A stretch of 64,000 nucleotides of DNA, taken from positions 121,026 through 185,025 of the forward strand of contig CAVPZW010000002.1 of assembly GCA_963710315.1 (NCBI GenBank). The letters run 5' to 3'. The notes below the pieces were generated by a model. That model had not been told where the DNA came from. It searched no databases and saw nothing but the letters and a program-made list of their open reading frames with translations. Shown here one piece after another: positions 43,793 to 52,506 of this stretch; position 1 is the first letter of the stretch, and each line of letters starts with the position of its first letter. Position numbers and translations under genes: made by a program. The stretch comes from Palsa-360 sp963710315. GTDB lineage: Bacteria; Acidobacteriota; Terriglobia; Acidiferrales; UBA7541.

Positions 43793-46700
43793 GTGCCTGA
43801 GCTTCCTCCTGACGATCCGATTACAAACCGGCCCATGGCCGGACTCGTACTGGTTTCCATGTTCATCCTGACGCTGACTGTTGCCTGGTCGCTTTACGAT
43901 GAATTCTTTGGCTTGCGCCCTTGGCGCAAGTACCAGGCCGAGTTCTCCAGCGCGTATTCCACGTACCTGGATAAGGAATACAAGCAGCGCAAGGCCGACG
44001 AACAAAAGTTCTACGCCACGCCCGCCTACCAGAAGCTGGTGGCCGACGTGAAGGCAGCCACGGACGCAGCTCGCACTAAGGACCAGGAAATCGGCCGACA
44101 AATCGATTTGCTGGACCGCCAGCGCGCGGCCATGACCGACGCGTTCACCAATTCGCGCGGCCTGGTCGGCTCGCTCACCTATCAGCTCGAGCAAATCGAT
44201 GAGAAAGATAAGAGCGCCAAGCAATCCAAGCTCAATGATTTGAACGAAGCCAAGAAGCAGACCTATGCAGTGGCCTGGCCCGTGGAAGGCGACAAGATCG
44301 AACAGGATCAATTTAACTATGAGAAGCTGAACGGCCTGTTCGTATCGATCATGCAATCGAAAGCCAAACTGGTCGCGCAGCGCGGCGATGTCGATCAGCC
44401 GGCCAAGGACGCGCAGGACAAGCTGAATCAATATGTAAAGGAAAATCTATCCGGCCTGGCGTCGAAAGATTTGTTCGCGCTCAGCCAGAGCATGAAGGGC
44501 CTGGACATTCACATTCGTCAGATCAATGTGAATCCCACGGGAACTTCGCTGAACAATTTGGGCGGCGCGGGGCTTGTCGATCGCTGCCAATCCTGCCATG
44601 TGGGCACGGACCCGCTGATCGTCCCGGTGACCATGACGCTCACCAAGGCCGATCTCGGAATGGCCAAGAGCAACGATGCTCCGTTCACCAGCCACCCCGA
44701 TCCGGACATGATGAAATATCATCCCCTGGAAAAATTCGGCTGCTCGCCATGCCACGGTGGAAACGGCCGTGCGCTGGATACCGTCGAGAAGGGCCACGGC
44801 CGCTACGAACACTGGCTCTGGCCGCTCTATTACAAGGAAAATTTCAACGCGGGCTGCCAGCAGTGCCACGCTTCGGACATGGTCACCGAGCACGCGCCCG
44901 TGCTGAACCGCGCCAAGCAGCTGTACCGCGAAAAGGGCTGCATCGGCTGCCACCGCTTCCAGGGCTTCGACAATCAGGACGAGGAACTGGTCAGCGCGCG
45001 GCAAATGATCGCGCAACTTGAAAATCAGAAGAACGACGATCGCCTGCAAGTCGCTCAGCTAAACAAAAAGGGCGACACCGCCGCCGACAACGAAACTGCC
45101 AACCGCTACTACGCGGAAGCCACCAACCTGACCGTCACCATGTCTGGCATGGACGCCAAAATCGAACAGCTGGACCGGCGCTCCGCCAACCTGATGCGCG
45201 AAATCAAGAAAGTCGGCCCGGACTTGAAAGAAGTCCGGATGAAGATTCACAAGGAATGGATTCCCAACTGGCTGAAACACACCCACGAATGGCGGCCGAC
45301 TACCAAGATGCCGCAATTCCGCCTGCAGGATGACGAAATCCAGGCCATTTCCGCGTACATCTGGCAGACGGCCATCACCGGCCCTGAGCTACTCAAGCAG
45401 GTGCCCGGAAACGCGGCTAACGGCAAAGTGCTGTTCGAAGAGCGCGGCTGCGAAGCCTGCCATTCCATGGGCGAAGGTTCGAATATGGTCGGCGGAGATT
45501 TCGCCGCCAACCTTTCGCGCGTGGGAGAAAAAGACAATTACGACTACCTGGTGCGCTGGATCCTGAATCCGCGCGTGAGAACGCGGCCTTACAGCCCGTT
45601 CGAACACAAGGATCTGGGGCCCGAGGATTACGCCAAGCACAACCTGCCCTTTGTGTTTGACCTCGATCATTCGCGCAGCCCCAACGATGGCCACGAAATG
45701 GTGGTCCAGCAGATGACGGTCATGCCAAGCCTTCGCCTGACGGTGGAAGAGGCGCGCGACATCGCCAGCTACCTGATGACGCAAAAGCATGCCGACGCGT
45801 CCTACGATGCAGCCAATTTCATGGACGATCCCAGCCTCAAGCAGCACGGCAAGGAACTTATCCAGCACTACGGGTGCGCCGGCTGCCACGAAATTTCCGG
45901 CCTGGAAGACGAAGGCCGCGTCGGCACGGAGCTCACCAACGAGGGCAGCAAGCCCATCGAGCGCCTGGATTTCGCGCTGCTAACCGAAAACGCCAAGCTG
46001 GGCGTCCAGCCAGACGGAAAGAAATCCGCGCGTGGCCCTTGGTATGACCTGAAGGGCTACTTCGAAAACAAACTGACCGACCCGGCCATCTACGATCACG
46101 GCAAGTACAAGCCGGATCCCATGGATCGGCTGCGCATGCCCAAGCCCAACGTCACCAAGGAAGATATCGACGCCTTGACGACCTTCCTTCTGGGATCGAC
46201 GGACCCGACTCTGCCTGCGGAATACATGTACAAGCCCGCGGATCAGCGCGCCGCCATCCAAAAAGGCTGGTGGCTGGTCACCAAATACAATTGCATCGGC
46301 TGCCACCAGATTGGCATCGGGCAAAAATCCGTGCTGATGGGACTGCCGCAGTATCAGGCGGAAAACAAGCAGAACCTGCCGCCGGTGCTGACCAGCGAAG
46401 GCGCTCGCGTCAGTCCTGAATGGCTCAAGGCGTTTCTCAATAATCCGTCACTGAGCACCACGGACATGAACCGCAACGGCGTGCGCTCCTACCTGCAAGT
46501 GCGCATGCCTACGTTCTTCCTGTCCGATGACGAAATCCGCACCCTGGTGTCATTCTTCGGGGCCATCTCTAGCCAGCCGCAACCCTATATTCCGCAGAAG
46601 ATCGAACCCATCACCACTGCGGAAAAAGAAATGGCTCGCGACTTGTTCACCAGTTCCGCCGCGCCTTGCCTGAAGTGCCACGCCACGGGCGATCCGGGGC

Positions 46701-47005
46701 ACGACAAGAACGCCATCGCTCCCAATTTCCTGTTCGCCAAGGAACGCTTGCAGCCGGGTTGGACCGAACGTTGGCTCACCAATCCCGCTCTCATCGCACC
46801 AGGCACGGCCATGCCTTCCGGCCTGTTCAAGCGAGAAGGCGATCACTGGGTTTTCTCCGGCCCGCTGCCCGCAAGCTTCAAAGGCTATCAGGGCGATCAG
46901 GCAGATCTGCTGGTGCGTTACATGTTCCAGTTGACTCCCGAGGAGCAACGCGCTCTCATGGGCCGAACGCCTTCGGGCGGCGGCTCGGGTGGCGCAGGGA
47001 AGTAA
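43793..47005 (+). CDS. Octaheme c-type cytochrome of the bc complex
   Basis: A 1070-residue protein. An N-terminal helix (LVLVSMFILTLTVAWSLYDEF) anchors it with the bulk in the periplasm; a ~200-residue coiled-coil-like region follows. Eight CxxCH heme sites start at residues 265, 317, 355, 383, 553, 695, 834 and 959 (CQSCH, CSPCH, CQQCH, CIGCH, CEACH, CAGCH, CIGCH, CLKCH). The GTG start has AGGAGG 6 bases ahead. Position after Rieske and both b subunits shows it replaces cytochrome c1, possibly wiring quinol oxidation to several acceptors. Multiheme subunits in Rieske/b complexes are known from several phyla; this size and heme number look unusual. Confidence 0.93.
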   Translation: MPELPPDDPITNRPMAGLVLVSMFILTLTVAWSLYDEFFGLRPWRKYQAEFSSAYSTYLDKEYKQRKADEQKFYATPAYQKLVADVKAATDAARTKDQEIGRQIDLLDRQRAAMTDAFTNSRGLVGSLTYQLEQIDEKDKSAKQSKLNDLNEAKKQTYAVAWPVEGDKIEQDQFNYEKLNGLFVSIMQSKAKLVAQRGDVDQPAKDAQDKLNQYVKENLSGLASKDLFALSQSMKGLDIHIRQINVNPTGTSLNNLGGAGLVDRCQSCHVGTDPLIVPVTMTLTKADLGMAKSNDAPFTSHPDPDMMKYHPLEKFGCSPCHGGNGRALDTVEKGHGRYEHWLWPLYYKENFNAGCQQCHASDMVTEHAPVLNRAKQLYREKGCIGCHRFQGFDNQDEELVSARQMIAQLENQKNDDRLQVAQLNKKGDTAADNETANRYYAEATNLTVTMSGMDAKIEQLDRRSANLMREIKKVGPDLKEVRMKIHKEWIPNWLKHTHEWRPTTKMPQFRLQDDEIQAISAYIWQTAITGPELLKQVPGNAANGKVLFEERGCEACHSMGEGSNMVGGDFAANLSRVGEKDNYDYLVRWILNPRVRTRPYSPFEHKDLGPEDYAKHNLPFVFDLDHSRSPNDGHEMVVQQMTVMPSLRLTVEEARDIASYLMTQKHADASYDAANFMDDPSLKQHGKELIQHYGCAGCHEISGLEDEGRVGTELTNEGSKPIERLDFALLTENAKLGVQPDGKKSARGPWYDLKGYFENKLTDPAIYDHGKYKPDPMDRLRMPKPNVTKEDIDALTTFLLGSTDPTLPAEYMYKPADQRAAIQKGWWLVTKYNCIGCHQIGIGQKSVLMGLPQYQAENKQNLPPVLTSEGARVSPEWLKAFLNNPSLSTTDMNRNGVRSYLQVRMPTFFLSDDEIRTLVSFFGAISSQPQPYIPQKIEPITTAEKEMARDLFTSSAAPCLKCHATGDPGHDKNAIAPNFLFAKERLQPGWTERWLTNPALIAPGTAMPSGLFKREGDHWVFSGPLPASFKGYQGDQADLLVRYMFQLTPEEQRALMGRTPSGGGSGGAGK

Positions 47006-47036
47006 GTTCTTGGTTTTGCGTGGATGTCTTGGCGAT

Positions 47037-47066
47037 TGTAGGGGCACGACAAGTCGTGCCCCTACA
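47037..47066. repeat. GTAGGGGCACGAC palindrome (copy 3)
   Basis: TGTAGGGGCACGA pairs with TCGTGCCCCTACA around a short centre. It lies just after the octaheme gene and could end its transcript. Confidence 0.8.
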
Positions 47067-47116
47067 GGCGACTCGTGGACTGCAATATTCTGCATTCAAA
47101 CAGGAGGAACCGTTTC

Positions 47117-47920
47117 GTGAAGAAAACTAGATTGGGCATGTACTCGCTGGCAGTCGGAGTGTTCGCCATGGCGATCACCGGTTGCGGCGGAAAAAAAGAA
47201 GAGTCATCGGAAACAGCCGCGCCGGCAGCCAGCGCGCCAGCCGGAAAATCGGTTGACGCAGCCACGGCCGGCGAAGTCACCGGAGCGGTGAAGCTCGACG
47301 GCGCCGCGCCGAAAATGAAAGCCATCAACATGGCGGCGGAGCCGTCTTGCGCCAAGGCCCGCACCAGCCCGGCCACCAGTGAAGAAGTCATCACCGGAGA
47401 CGGCGGATCGCTCGCCAACGTGGTCGTATACGTGAAGTCCGGCCTGGACGGATATTCCTTCCCGGCACCGGCGTCACCCGCGAAAATCGAGCAGCAGGGC
47501 TGCCAGTATCACCCGCACGTGGTTGCCATGCAGGTTGGGCAGAATATCGACGTCACCAACGCCGACCAGACTACGCATAACATTCACCCTATCCCAAAGG
47601 ATAACCGAGAGTGGAACGAGTCTCAGCCTCCCGGAGCCGCTCCTATCGAGAAATCCTTTACGCGCGAAGAAATCGCCATCCCCGTGAAGTGCAACGTTCA
47701 CCCGTGGATGAAGGCCTACATGGCCGTCCTGCCCAACCCGTACTTCCAGGTCACGGACAAGGACGGAAAGTTCGACCTGAAGAATCTTCCTCCGGGCACG
47801 TACACGCTGGTTGCCTGGCATGAACTGTACGGCACGAGCGAGCAGACCGTCACGATTGGCGCAAAAGAATCCAAGGCCGTGACATTTACGTTCAAATCCA
47901 CTGCCGCTGCCGGCGACTAA
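47117..47920 (+). CDS. Cupredoxin-like lipoprotein with C-terminal regulatory-like domain
   Basis: A 267-residue lipoprotein. The signal ends in a lipobox (AMAITGC, Cys23). The central cupredoxin-like region has candidate copper ligands in CQYHPHVV, TTHNIHPI and KCNVHPWMKAYM. The C-terminus is a small carboxypeptidase-regulatory-like fold (DKDGKFDLKNLPPGTYTLVA). The GTG start at 47117 has AGGAGG 9 bases ahead. Position behind the reductase suggests an electron acceptor or a copper-handling factor for an oxidase; this is inference. Confidence 0.85.
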   Translation: MKKTRLGMYSLAVGVFAMAITGCGGKKEESSETAAPAASAPAGKSVDAATAGEVTGAVKLDGAAPKMKAINMAAEPSCAKARTSPATSEEVITGDGGSLANVVVYVKSGLDGYSFPAPASPAKIEQQGCQYHPHVVAMQVGQNIDVTNADQTTHNIHPIPKDNREWNESQPPGAAPIEKSFTREEIAIPVKCNVHPWMKAYMAVLPNPYFQVTDKDGKFDLKNLPPGTYTLVAWHELYGTSEQTVTIGAKESKAVTFTFKSTAAAGD

Positions 47921-47967
47921 GGCGCAAGCCATTTCGTTTCTCTTGTTCTTCTCTGTGTTCTCTGTGG

Positions 47968-48004
47968 CCTCTGTGTTAAAGCCTTAAAATCTTTAACACA
48001 GAGG
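47968..48004. terminator. Hairpin after the cupredoxin gene
   Basis: CCTCTGTGTTAAAG and CTTTAACACAGAGG pair perfectly over 14 bp with a 9-base loop. A T-rich tract does not follow, so it may be a repeat rather than a true intrinsic terminator. Confidence 0.45.
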
Positions 48005-48118
48005 ACACTGAGAAAAGAGGCGGGCCACGGAGAGTGGCTGCAAGGATTTAACAACGCCGGGACGGAAAAATTTTCCCTCCCGGCGTTCTAAATTTATGGT
48101 GCGGGCGTTATACTTCCT

Positions 48119-48190
48119 GTGGCGCGGGCTTCAGCCTGCGGGGTTTCGTCCTTGCAGGGATTAATCCCCGCAGGCTGAAGCCCGCGCCAC
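48119..48190. repeat. REPIN-like inverted pair, GCTTCAGC core (copy 3)
   Basis: GTGGCGCGGGCTTCAGCCTG with its complement, 72 bp overall. It closely matches the copy at 35570 and lies directly before ctaA. Confidence 0.85.
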
Positions 48191-48207
48191 AAAGAGCCGC
48201 TGCAACG

Positions 48208-49125
48208 ATGAATAGACTGTACAACCAGGCCTTGCACCTCTACGCCGTGTTCACGGCCTGCTGCACGTTTTTCCTTCTAATTGCCGGGGCGCTGGTTACT
48301 TCGAACGATGCGGGCCTGTCTATCCCTGACTGGCCGCTGGCCTACGGTTCGGTGCATCCCCCGATGGTCGGTGGAATCGTGTACGAGTGGTCCCACCGCG
48401 TATTCGCGACCTGCGTGGGCACGCTGACTATTGGCCTCGCCATATGGCTCTGGAAGGCTGAGAAACGCCGATGGATGCAATGGTTGGGTCTGGCTGCGCT
48501 TGGCGGGGTCGTCGCGCAGGGCATCCTCGGCGGCGCAACTGTTCTGACATTTCAATTGCCGGCCGTATCCGCGGCGCACGCGACACTGGCGCAGCTTTTC
48601 TTCTCCACGGTCGTGTCCATCTCCGTATTTACCAGCGCGTGGTGGAATAGCAATCTCCCGGAGATCGACGATCCAGGGTCGCCGCGCGTTCGAACCATGA
48701 TCGTATGGACCTTCGTGGCCGTCTTCCTGCAGTTGATTTTGGGTGCTGCATTTCGGCACAAGGGGTTTGGAATTATTCCTCACCTGATTGGCGCGGTCAT
48801 TGTTACAATCTTGATCTTTATGACGGCGGGAGCGCTGAAGCGGCGATTTGCGGATGTGCCCGCGCTTCGAAGCTGCGCCCGCTATCTGCACATCTTGATC
48901 GGCGTGCAGCTTTTGCTAGGCGGCGGGGCTTACTGGTCGCGGCTGTACAGCGCGAGCTTCCCGCAGCCCATTGGCGTGATGGTGGCGCTGACGGTTGTAC
49001 ATACGGTGACTGGAGCGCTGGTTTTGGCCGTAACGCTGGTGACAGCTTTGATCAGCTATCGTATGCTGAGGACGGAAAGTGCAGTGGGGGATTCTGCTCC
49101 GGCTTCGCAGCAGGTTGCACATTGA
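48208..49125 (+). CDS. ctaA: Heme A synthase
   Basis: A 305-residue, eight-helix membrane enzyme that oxidises the heme O methyl group to give heme A for aa3-type oxidases. Family sequence includes GALVTSNDAGLSIPDWPLAY, VYEWSHRVFATCVGTLTIGL, HATLAQLFFSTVVSIS and FRHKGFGIIPHLIGA, with heme-ligand histidines in several of these. The start is ATG at 48208. ctaB follows after 33 bp. Confidence 0.93.
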   Translation: MNRLYNQALHLYAVFTACCTFFLLIAGALVTSNDAGLSIPDWPLAYGSVHPPMVGGIVYEWSHRVFATCVGTLTIGLAIWLWKAEKRRWMQWLGLAALGGVVAQGILGGATVLTFQLPAVSAAHATLAQLFFSTVVSISVFTSAWWNSNLPEIDDPGSPRVRTMIVWTFVAVFLQLILGAAFRHKGFGIIPHLIGAVIVTILIFMTAGALKRRFADVPALRSCARYLHILIGVQLLLGGGAYWSRLYSASFPQPIGVMVALTVVHTVTGALVLAVTLVTALISYRMLRTESAVGDSAPASQQVAH

Positions 49126-49158
49126 AAAAATTAGTTTTGAGGGCCAAATAGAAACGCT

Positions 49159-50061
49159 ATGAAAGATTCGATACAAGCCGCCAGCGCAACAGCATCGGAA
49201 GCCAGCCGTCCCGCGCTTTATCTAGCGCTCACCAAGCCTGACGTTTCTTTCCTAGTGGTCATGACCACCGTGGCCGGCTTTGCTCTGGGCTCGCGCGGCC
49301 CGCTGGACTGGCTGCGCATGGCGCACACGGTGTTTGGGACCACGCTGATTGCCGCCGGCACTTCCGCCCTCAACCATTATTTCGAACGCGATACGGACGC
49401 CTTGATGCGCCGCACGGCCTCGCGCCCGCTGCCCTCCGGGCAGCTGAAGCCGCGTGAGGCGTTTTGGTTTGCGCTGTCGCTGCTGGTGTTCGGCACGCTC
49501 TACCTGGCGCTGGCCACCAACGTCCTTGCCACTTTCCTGGGCGTGGCCACATCGGTCCTGTACCTGGGCGCCTATACGCCGCTCAAGCGCCGCACCACTT
49601 TGGCAACCTTTGTCGGATCGTTTCCGGGCGCGGTGCCGCCGCTGATCGGCTGGGCTGCGGCGCGAGGCGCGCTGACGATCGATGCCTGGGTGCTGTTCGC
49701 CATCGTGTTCCTGTGGCAGTTTCCGCATTTTGACGCTATTTCCTGGGTATATCGCGAGGATTACAAGCGAGCGGGAATCCAGATGCTCCCCACGGTGGAC
49801 CCCGACGGCAGGCGCACCTTCCGCGAAATACTGATGACGGCGGCGCTGCTTGTGCCAGTCAGCCTGTTGCCCGCGGTCACCGGACTTGCAGGGGCGCATT
49901 ACTTTTTCGGGGCGGTGGTTTTGGGAATCATGCTGGTGGAAGTTTGCTTGTGGGCCGCGGCATCGAAAACGAACGCCCGGGCCAAGTGGCTGATGCACGC
50001 CACCGTGCTTCACCTGCCGTTGCTGCTGGGATTGCTGATCTACGATAAATTCACCCGTTAA
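49159..50061 (+). CDS. ctaB: Heme O synthase (protoheme IX farnesyltransferase)
   Basis: A 300-residue UbiA-family prenyltransferase that attaches farnesyl to heme b. The first Asp-rich motif is NHYFERDTDALMRRTASRPL; YLGAYTPLKRRTTLATFVGS and FPHFDAISWVYREDYKRAG are the second conserved blocks. Nine hydrophobic segments are predicted. With ctaA it forms the heme A pathway. No oxidase subunit genes are in the window. Confidence 0.95.
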   Translation: MKDSIQAASATASEASRPALYLALTKPDVSFLVVMTTVAGFALGSRGPLDWLRMAHTVFGTTLIAAGTSALNHYFERDTDALMRRTASRPLPSGQLKPREAFWFALSLLVFGTLYLALATNVLATFLGVATSVLYLGAYTPLKRRTTLATFVGSFPGAVPPLIGWAAARGALTIDAWVLFAIVFLWQFPHFDAISWVYREDYKRAGIQMLPTVDPDGRRTFREILMTAALLVPVSLLPAVTGLAGAHYFFGAVVLGIMLVEVCLWAAASKTNARAKWLMHATVLHLPLLLGLLIYDKFTR

Positions 50062-50092
50062 ATTTCCGCGCGCGGGGCGAAAGCGAGATGCC

Positions 50093-50347
50093 ATGAACGG
50101 AAAAGAAAATGGGACCGAGCTGGCAATCATGTCTCTGGTGGTGATCGTGCTTTCGCTCTTGGGAATCGCCGCCGGTTTTTCCAGGGGGCTGTTTGGCGGC
50201 ATCGATGGCCTGCTCATCCTGGGGATTGCGCTGATGATGCTTCTGATTTTCGGCATTCTGCTCGTGGTCCAGGCCATCCAAATGGGATGGATCGGCAAGG
50301 GCGGCAAGGATGAGAGCCCCTCGGCTCCGCCGGCCGCCGCGAAGTAG
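50093..50347 (+). CDS. Small two-helix membrane protein
   Basis: An 84-residue protein with two hydrophobic segments (IMSLVVIVLSLLGIAAGF and LLILGIALMMLLIFGILLVV) and a Pro/Ala-rich C-terminus. I do not recognise it. It is 31 bp after ctaB and before the DUF420 gene, so it may be an oxidase-assembly accessory; this is inference. Its stop codon TAG overlaps the GTAG head of the following repeat. Confidence 0.7.
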   Translation: MNGKENGTELAIMSLVVIVLSLLGIAAGFSRGLFGGIDGLLILGIALMMLLIFGILLVVQAIQMGWIGKGGKDESPSAPPAAAK

Positions 50348-50416
50348 CACAGGCTTCAGCCTGTGGATTTTTTTCTGCGAAATCAATAGAACCCACAGGC
50401 TGAAGCCTGTGCTACT
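50343..50416. repeat. REPIN-like inverted pair, CACAGGCTTCAGCCTGTG variant (copy 1)
   Basis: AGTAGCACAGGCTTCAGCCT and its complement flank about 25 bp. The left head includes the stop codon of the small membrane protein. Confidence 0.85.
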
Positions 50417-50434
50417 ACGGAAGGACCGCCCTCA

Positions 50435-50875
50435 TTGATCTCCCCGCCGGCATTGAATGCAGCACTGAATGGCGCGAGCGCCATACTGGTCACGCTGGGC
50501 TACGCCATGATTCGAGCCAAGCGCATCCTGGCGCACAAGGCCTGCATGCTCGCGGCAACGGCCACCTCGGCAATCTTTCTCATTTCCTACGTCACGTATC
50601 ATTATCGTTTGTATGTCGCGGGGCAGGCCCCGTTGCATTTTCCGGGCACGGGCGCGCCGCGTTACGCGTATCTGACCATGCTGACATCGCACACTATTCT
50701 GGCGATCGTCATCGTGCCGCTGGTGATCATGTCCTTGGTGCGCGCGCTGCGCTCCAATTTCGTGGCGCACAAGCGCATCGCGCGGTGGACGCTCCCGCTG
50801 TGGGCCTATGTCTCTGTGACGGGCGTGCTGATCTACGTGGTGCTCTACCAAATTTATACGCCGACGCGACCCTAG
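50435..50875 (+). CDS. DUF420 family membrane protein (CtaM-like)
   Basis: A 146-residue protein with four transmembrane segments and conserved histidines (LAHKACML, YVTYHYRLY, MLTSHTILAI, FVAHKRIARWT), matching DUF420/YozB. CtaM of this family is needed for aa3-type oxidase activity in Firmicutes. The start is TTG at 50435. Its position after ctaA-ctaB fits a role in heme A or oxidase maturation. Confidence 0.85.
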   Translation: MISPPALNAALNGASAILVTLGYAMIRAKRILAHKACMLAATATSAIFLISYVTYHYRLYVAGQAPLHFPGTGAPRYAYLTMLTSHTILAIVIVPLVIMSLVRALRSNFVAHKRIARWTLPLWAYVSVTGVLIYVVLYQIYTPTRP

Positions 50876-50879
50876 TTCG

Positions 50880-50954
50880 AGTAGCACAGGCTTCAGCCTG
50901 TGGGGTTTGATTTTCTCGCACGCAACAAAACCACAGGCTGAAGCCTGTGCTACT
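50880..50954. repeat. REPIN-like inverted pair, CACAGGCTTCAGCCTGTG variant (copy 2)
   Basis: Same arms as the copy at 50343, only 464 bp away; the two flank the DUF420 gene. The spacers differ, so they are separate insertions or an old duplication. Confidence 0.85.
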
Positions 50955-50969
50955 GGGATCGAAGCAGCC

Positions 50970-51848
50970 ATGAATAGCGTTCCACATCCCGCCGAAATTT
51001 CCGCAGCGCCTCCCAAGCCGGGGATGGCCAAGAAGTGGCTCGTGGCGATCCTGGTCCTCACCTTTGCGTTCGTGCTGATGCCGTTTCTGCTGTGGTACAT
51101 GACCACCTTCACGCGGCCGCTGAGCGACGCCGACCTGGGAACCTATTTTGCGGACACGCTGCATCCGCGCCGCGCGCAGCACGCGCTCTCGCAAATTGCC
51201 GACAGGATCATGAGCCAGAATCCCGGCATTCGCGCCTCTGCGAAAGTCTGGTATCCCGAAGTGATCCAATTTTCACAGCAAGGAAGCGATGAACTGCGCG
51301 TGACGGCCGCATGGGTCATGGGCCAGGACAACCAATCTCCGGAATTTCACGCCGCGCTCTTGAAGCAGCTCGCGGACGCCAATCCCATGGTGCAGCGCAA
51401 CGCAGCTCTTTCGCTGGTGCGCTTCGGCGATCCCGCCGGGCACGCGCTCATCGCCGGAATGCTCTCTCCCTATACAGTGGCGGCGCAGCGCACCGGCATG
51501 CTTACCATCCGCCTGAAACCGGGAGACGCGATCAACCCCGGCACGTTGCTCGGGCACATCCTGATCGGCACGGACAACACCGAAGTGCGCTCGGAAGTTC
51601 CCGGCACGATCCGCCAGTGGATTTCCGCGGACAACTCGCAAGTCAAAACCGGCGAGCCAATGCTGTTGGTCGATCCCAGCGCGGAAATGGTGTGGGAATC
51701 CCTGCGTGCACTCTACCTGGTCGGACAAAAGGAAGACTTGCCGGCCGTAACTCCGTACGTGCGCGCCGCCGAAGGAATGCCGCCGCAGATTCAGCAGCAG
51801 GCCGCGCTGACGGCGCGTGAGATTGCCGCACGCAACTCCAGGCCATGA
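50970..51848 (+). CDS. Membrane-anchored HEAT-repeat protein with a lipoyl-like segment
   Basis: A 292-residue protein with one transmembrane helix (WLVAILVLTFAFVLMPFLLW). The periplasmic part begins with helical HEAT-type repeats (DELRVTAAWVMGQ, ANPMVQRNAALSLVRFGDPA). It then carries a barrel-sandwich-like stretch (GDAINPGTLLGHILIG, SEVPGTIRQWISADNSQVKT, GEPMLLVDP) and ends with more helices. No biotinyl or lipoyl Lys motif is visible, so the barrel may be structural as in HlyD-type proteins. The function is unknown; it ends the respiratory cluster. Confidence 0.75.
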   Translation: MNSVPHPAEISAAPPKPGMAKKWLVAILVLTFAFVLMPFLLWYMTTFTRPLSDADLGTYFADTLHPRRAQHALSQIADRIMSQNPGIRASAKVWYPEVIQFSQQGSDELRVTAAWVMGQDNQSPEFHAALLKQLADANPMVQRNAALSLVRFGDPAGHALIAGMLSPYTVAAQRTGMLTIRLKPGDAINPGTLLGHILIGTDNTEVRSEVPGTIRQWISADNSQVKTGEPMLLVDPSAEMVWESLRALYLVGQKEDLPAVTPYVRAAEGMPPQIQQQAALTAREIAARNSRP

Positions 51849-52003
51849 CCCGTGGCTCGTGGTCCGTGATCCGTGTAAAGCCACGGCACAGCCGTGCCAG
51901 GGGATATTCGCCAGGAAATAATCGTAAAAAAACGAGGAATAATTCAGAGGTATAGAGGGGAACTCAATTCCTAGCCCACGGTTCGCGGGCCACGGAACAC
52001 GGG
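51849..52003. repeat. Long imperfect inverted repeat of CCGTG-rich units
   Basis: CCCGTGGCTCGTGGTCCGTG at the left pairs imperfectly (about 21 of 27 positions) with sequence ending CCACGGAACACGGG at the right. It fills the gap between two convergent genes and contains a small CACGGCACAGCCGTG hairpin. Confidence 0.5.
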
Positions 52004-52013
52004 GCACGTTACC

Positions 52014-52391
52014 TCAGAACGGCAGCGCCCCATTGGCGCCCTCAAACTCAGCCAGCGGAACCATATCAATGGCGTCCCACGGACACCCTTCCAGAAACGC
52101 GCCGTCAGGGCCTTTGCTGGTGCACAATTTGCAGCCGATGCAAAGCAGGGGATCGACGATGATGCGCCCGAACGGAGCGTGGTCTTCGTCCGGCGCCCAA
52201 TACATGCAATCCGCGACAGGGCAATACTCGACGCAAGCGGGCGAGCCCGAGCATCCCGTGCAGCATTCGTTTATCACCGCAAGAATGTGCGGTTTTCGTT
52301 TGCGCTGGGTGGTCGTGCCAGTGGAAATCGGCGCGTGCTTGACGACCGTTCCCGCCTGAAATTCCTCGATGCTGGGAGCCGAATAGGCCAC
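52014..52391 (-). CDS. 4Fe-4S ferredoxin family protein
   Basis: A 125-residue protein with two ferredoxin cluster motifs: CCTGCSGSPACVEYCPVADC and CIGCKLCTSKGPDGAFLEGC. The first has unusual spacing for 4Fe-4S clusters. The start is assigned to GTG at 52391, where GGAGG lies 6 bases upstream; the frame is open further but without similarity. It is a cytoplasmic electron carrier without an obvious partner, encoded opposite its neighbours. Confidence 0.85.
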   Translation of the reverse strand: MAYSAPSIEEFQAGTVVKHAPISTGTTTQRKRKPHILAVINECCTGCSGSPACVEYCPVADCMYWAPDEDHAPFGRIIVDPLLCIGCKLCTSKGPDGAFLEGCPWDAIDMVPLAEFEGANGALPF

Positions 52392-52506
52392 GTCGAGCCT
52401 CCAAAAAATGGTGGGTGCTGGGCACATTCTTACTGACGCCATGGAAGTTGTCAATCTGCTAGATTCTCTGAATTGATCTCCATATTTGAGGTAAGCTAAA
52501 AATCCT

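Noticed and set aside
40755..47005. Alternative complex III
   Set aside because: That complex lacks Rieske and cytochrome b proteins and has molybdopterin-like ActB and NrfD-like subunits. Here a true Rieske protein and split cytochrome b are present.
50343..50954. CRISPR-like repeats around the DUF420 gene
   Set aside because: Only two copies exist, they are inverted palindromes flanking a gene, there are no regular spacers and no cas genes.
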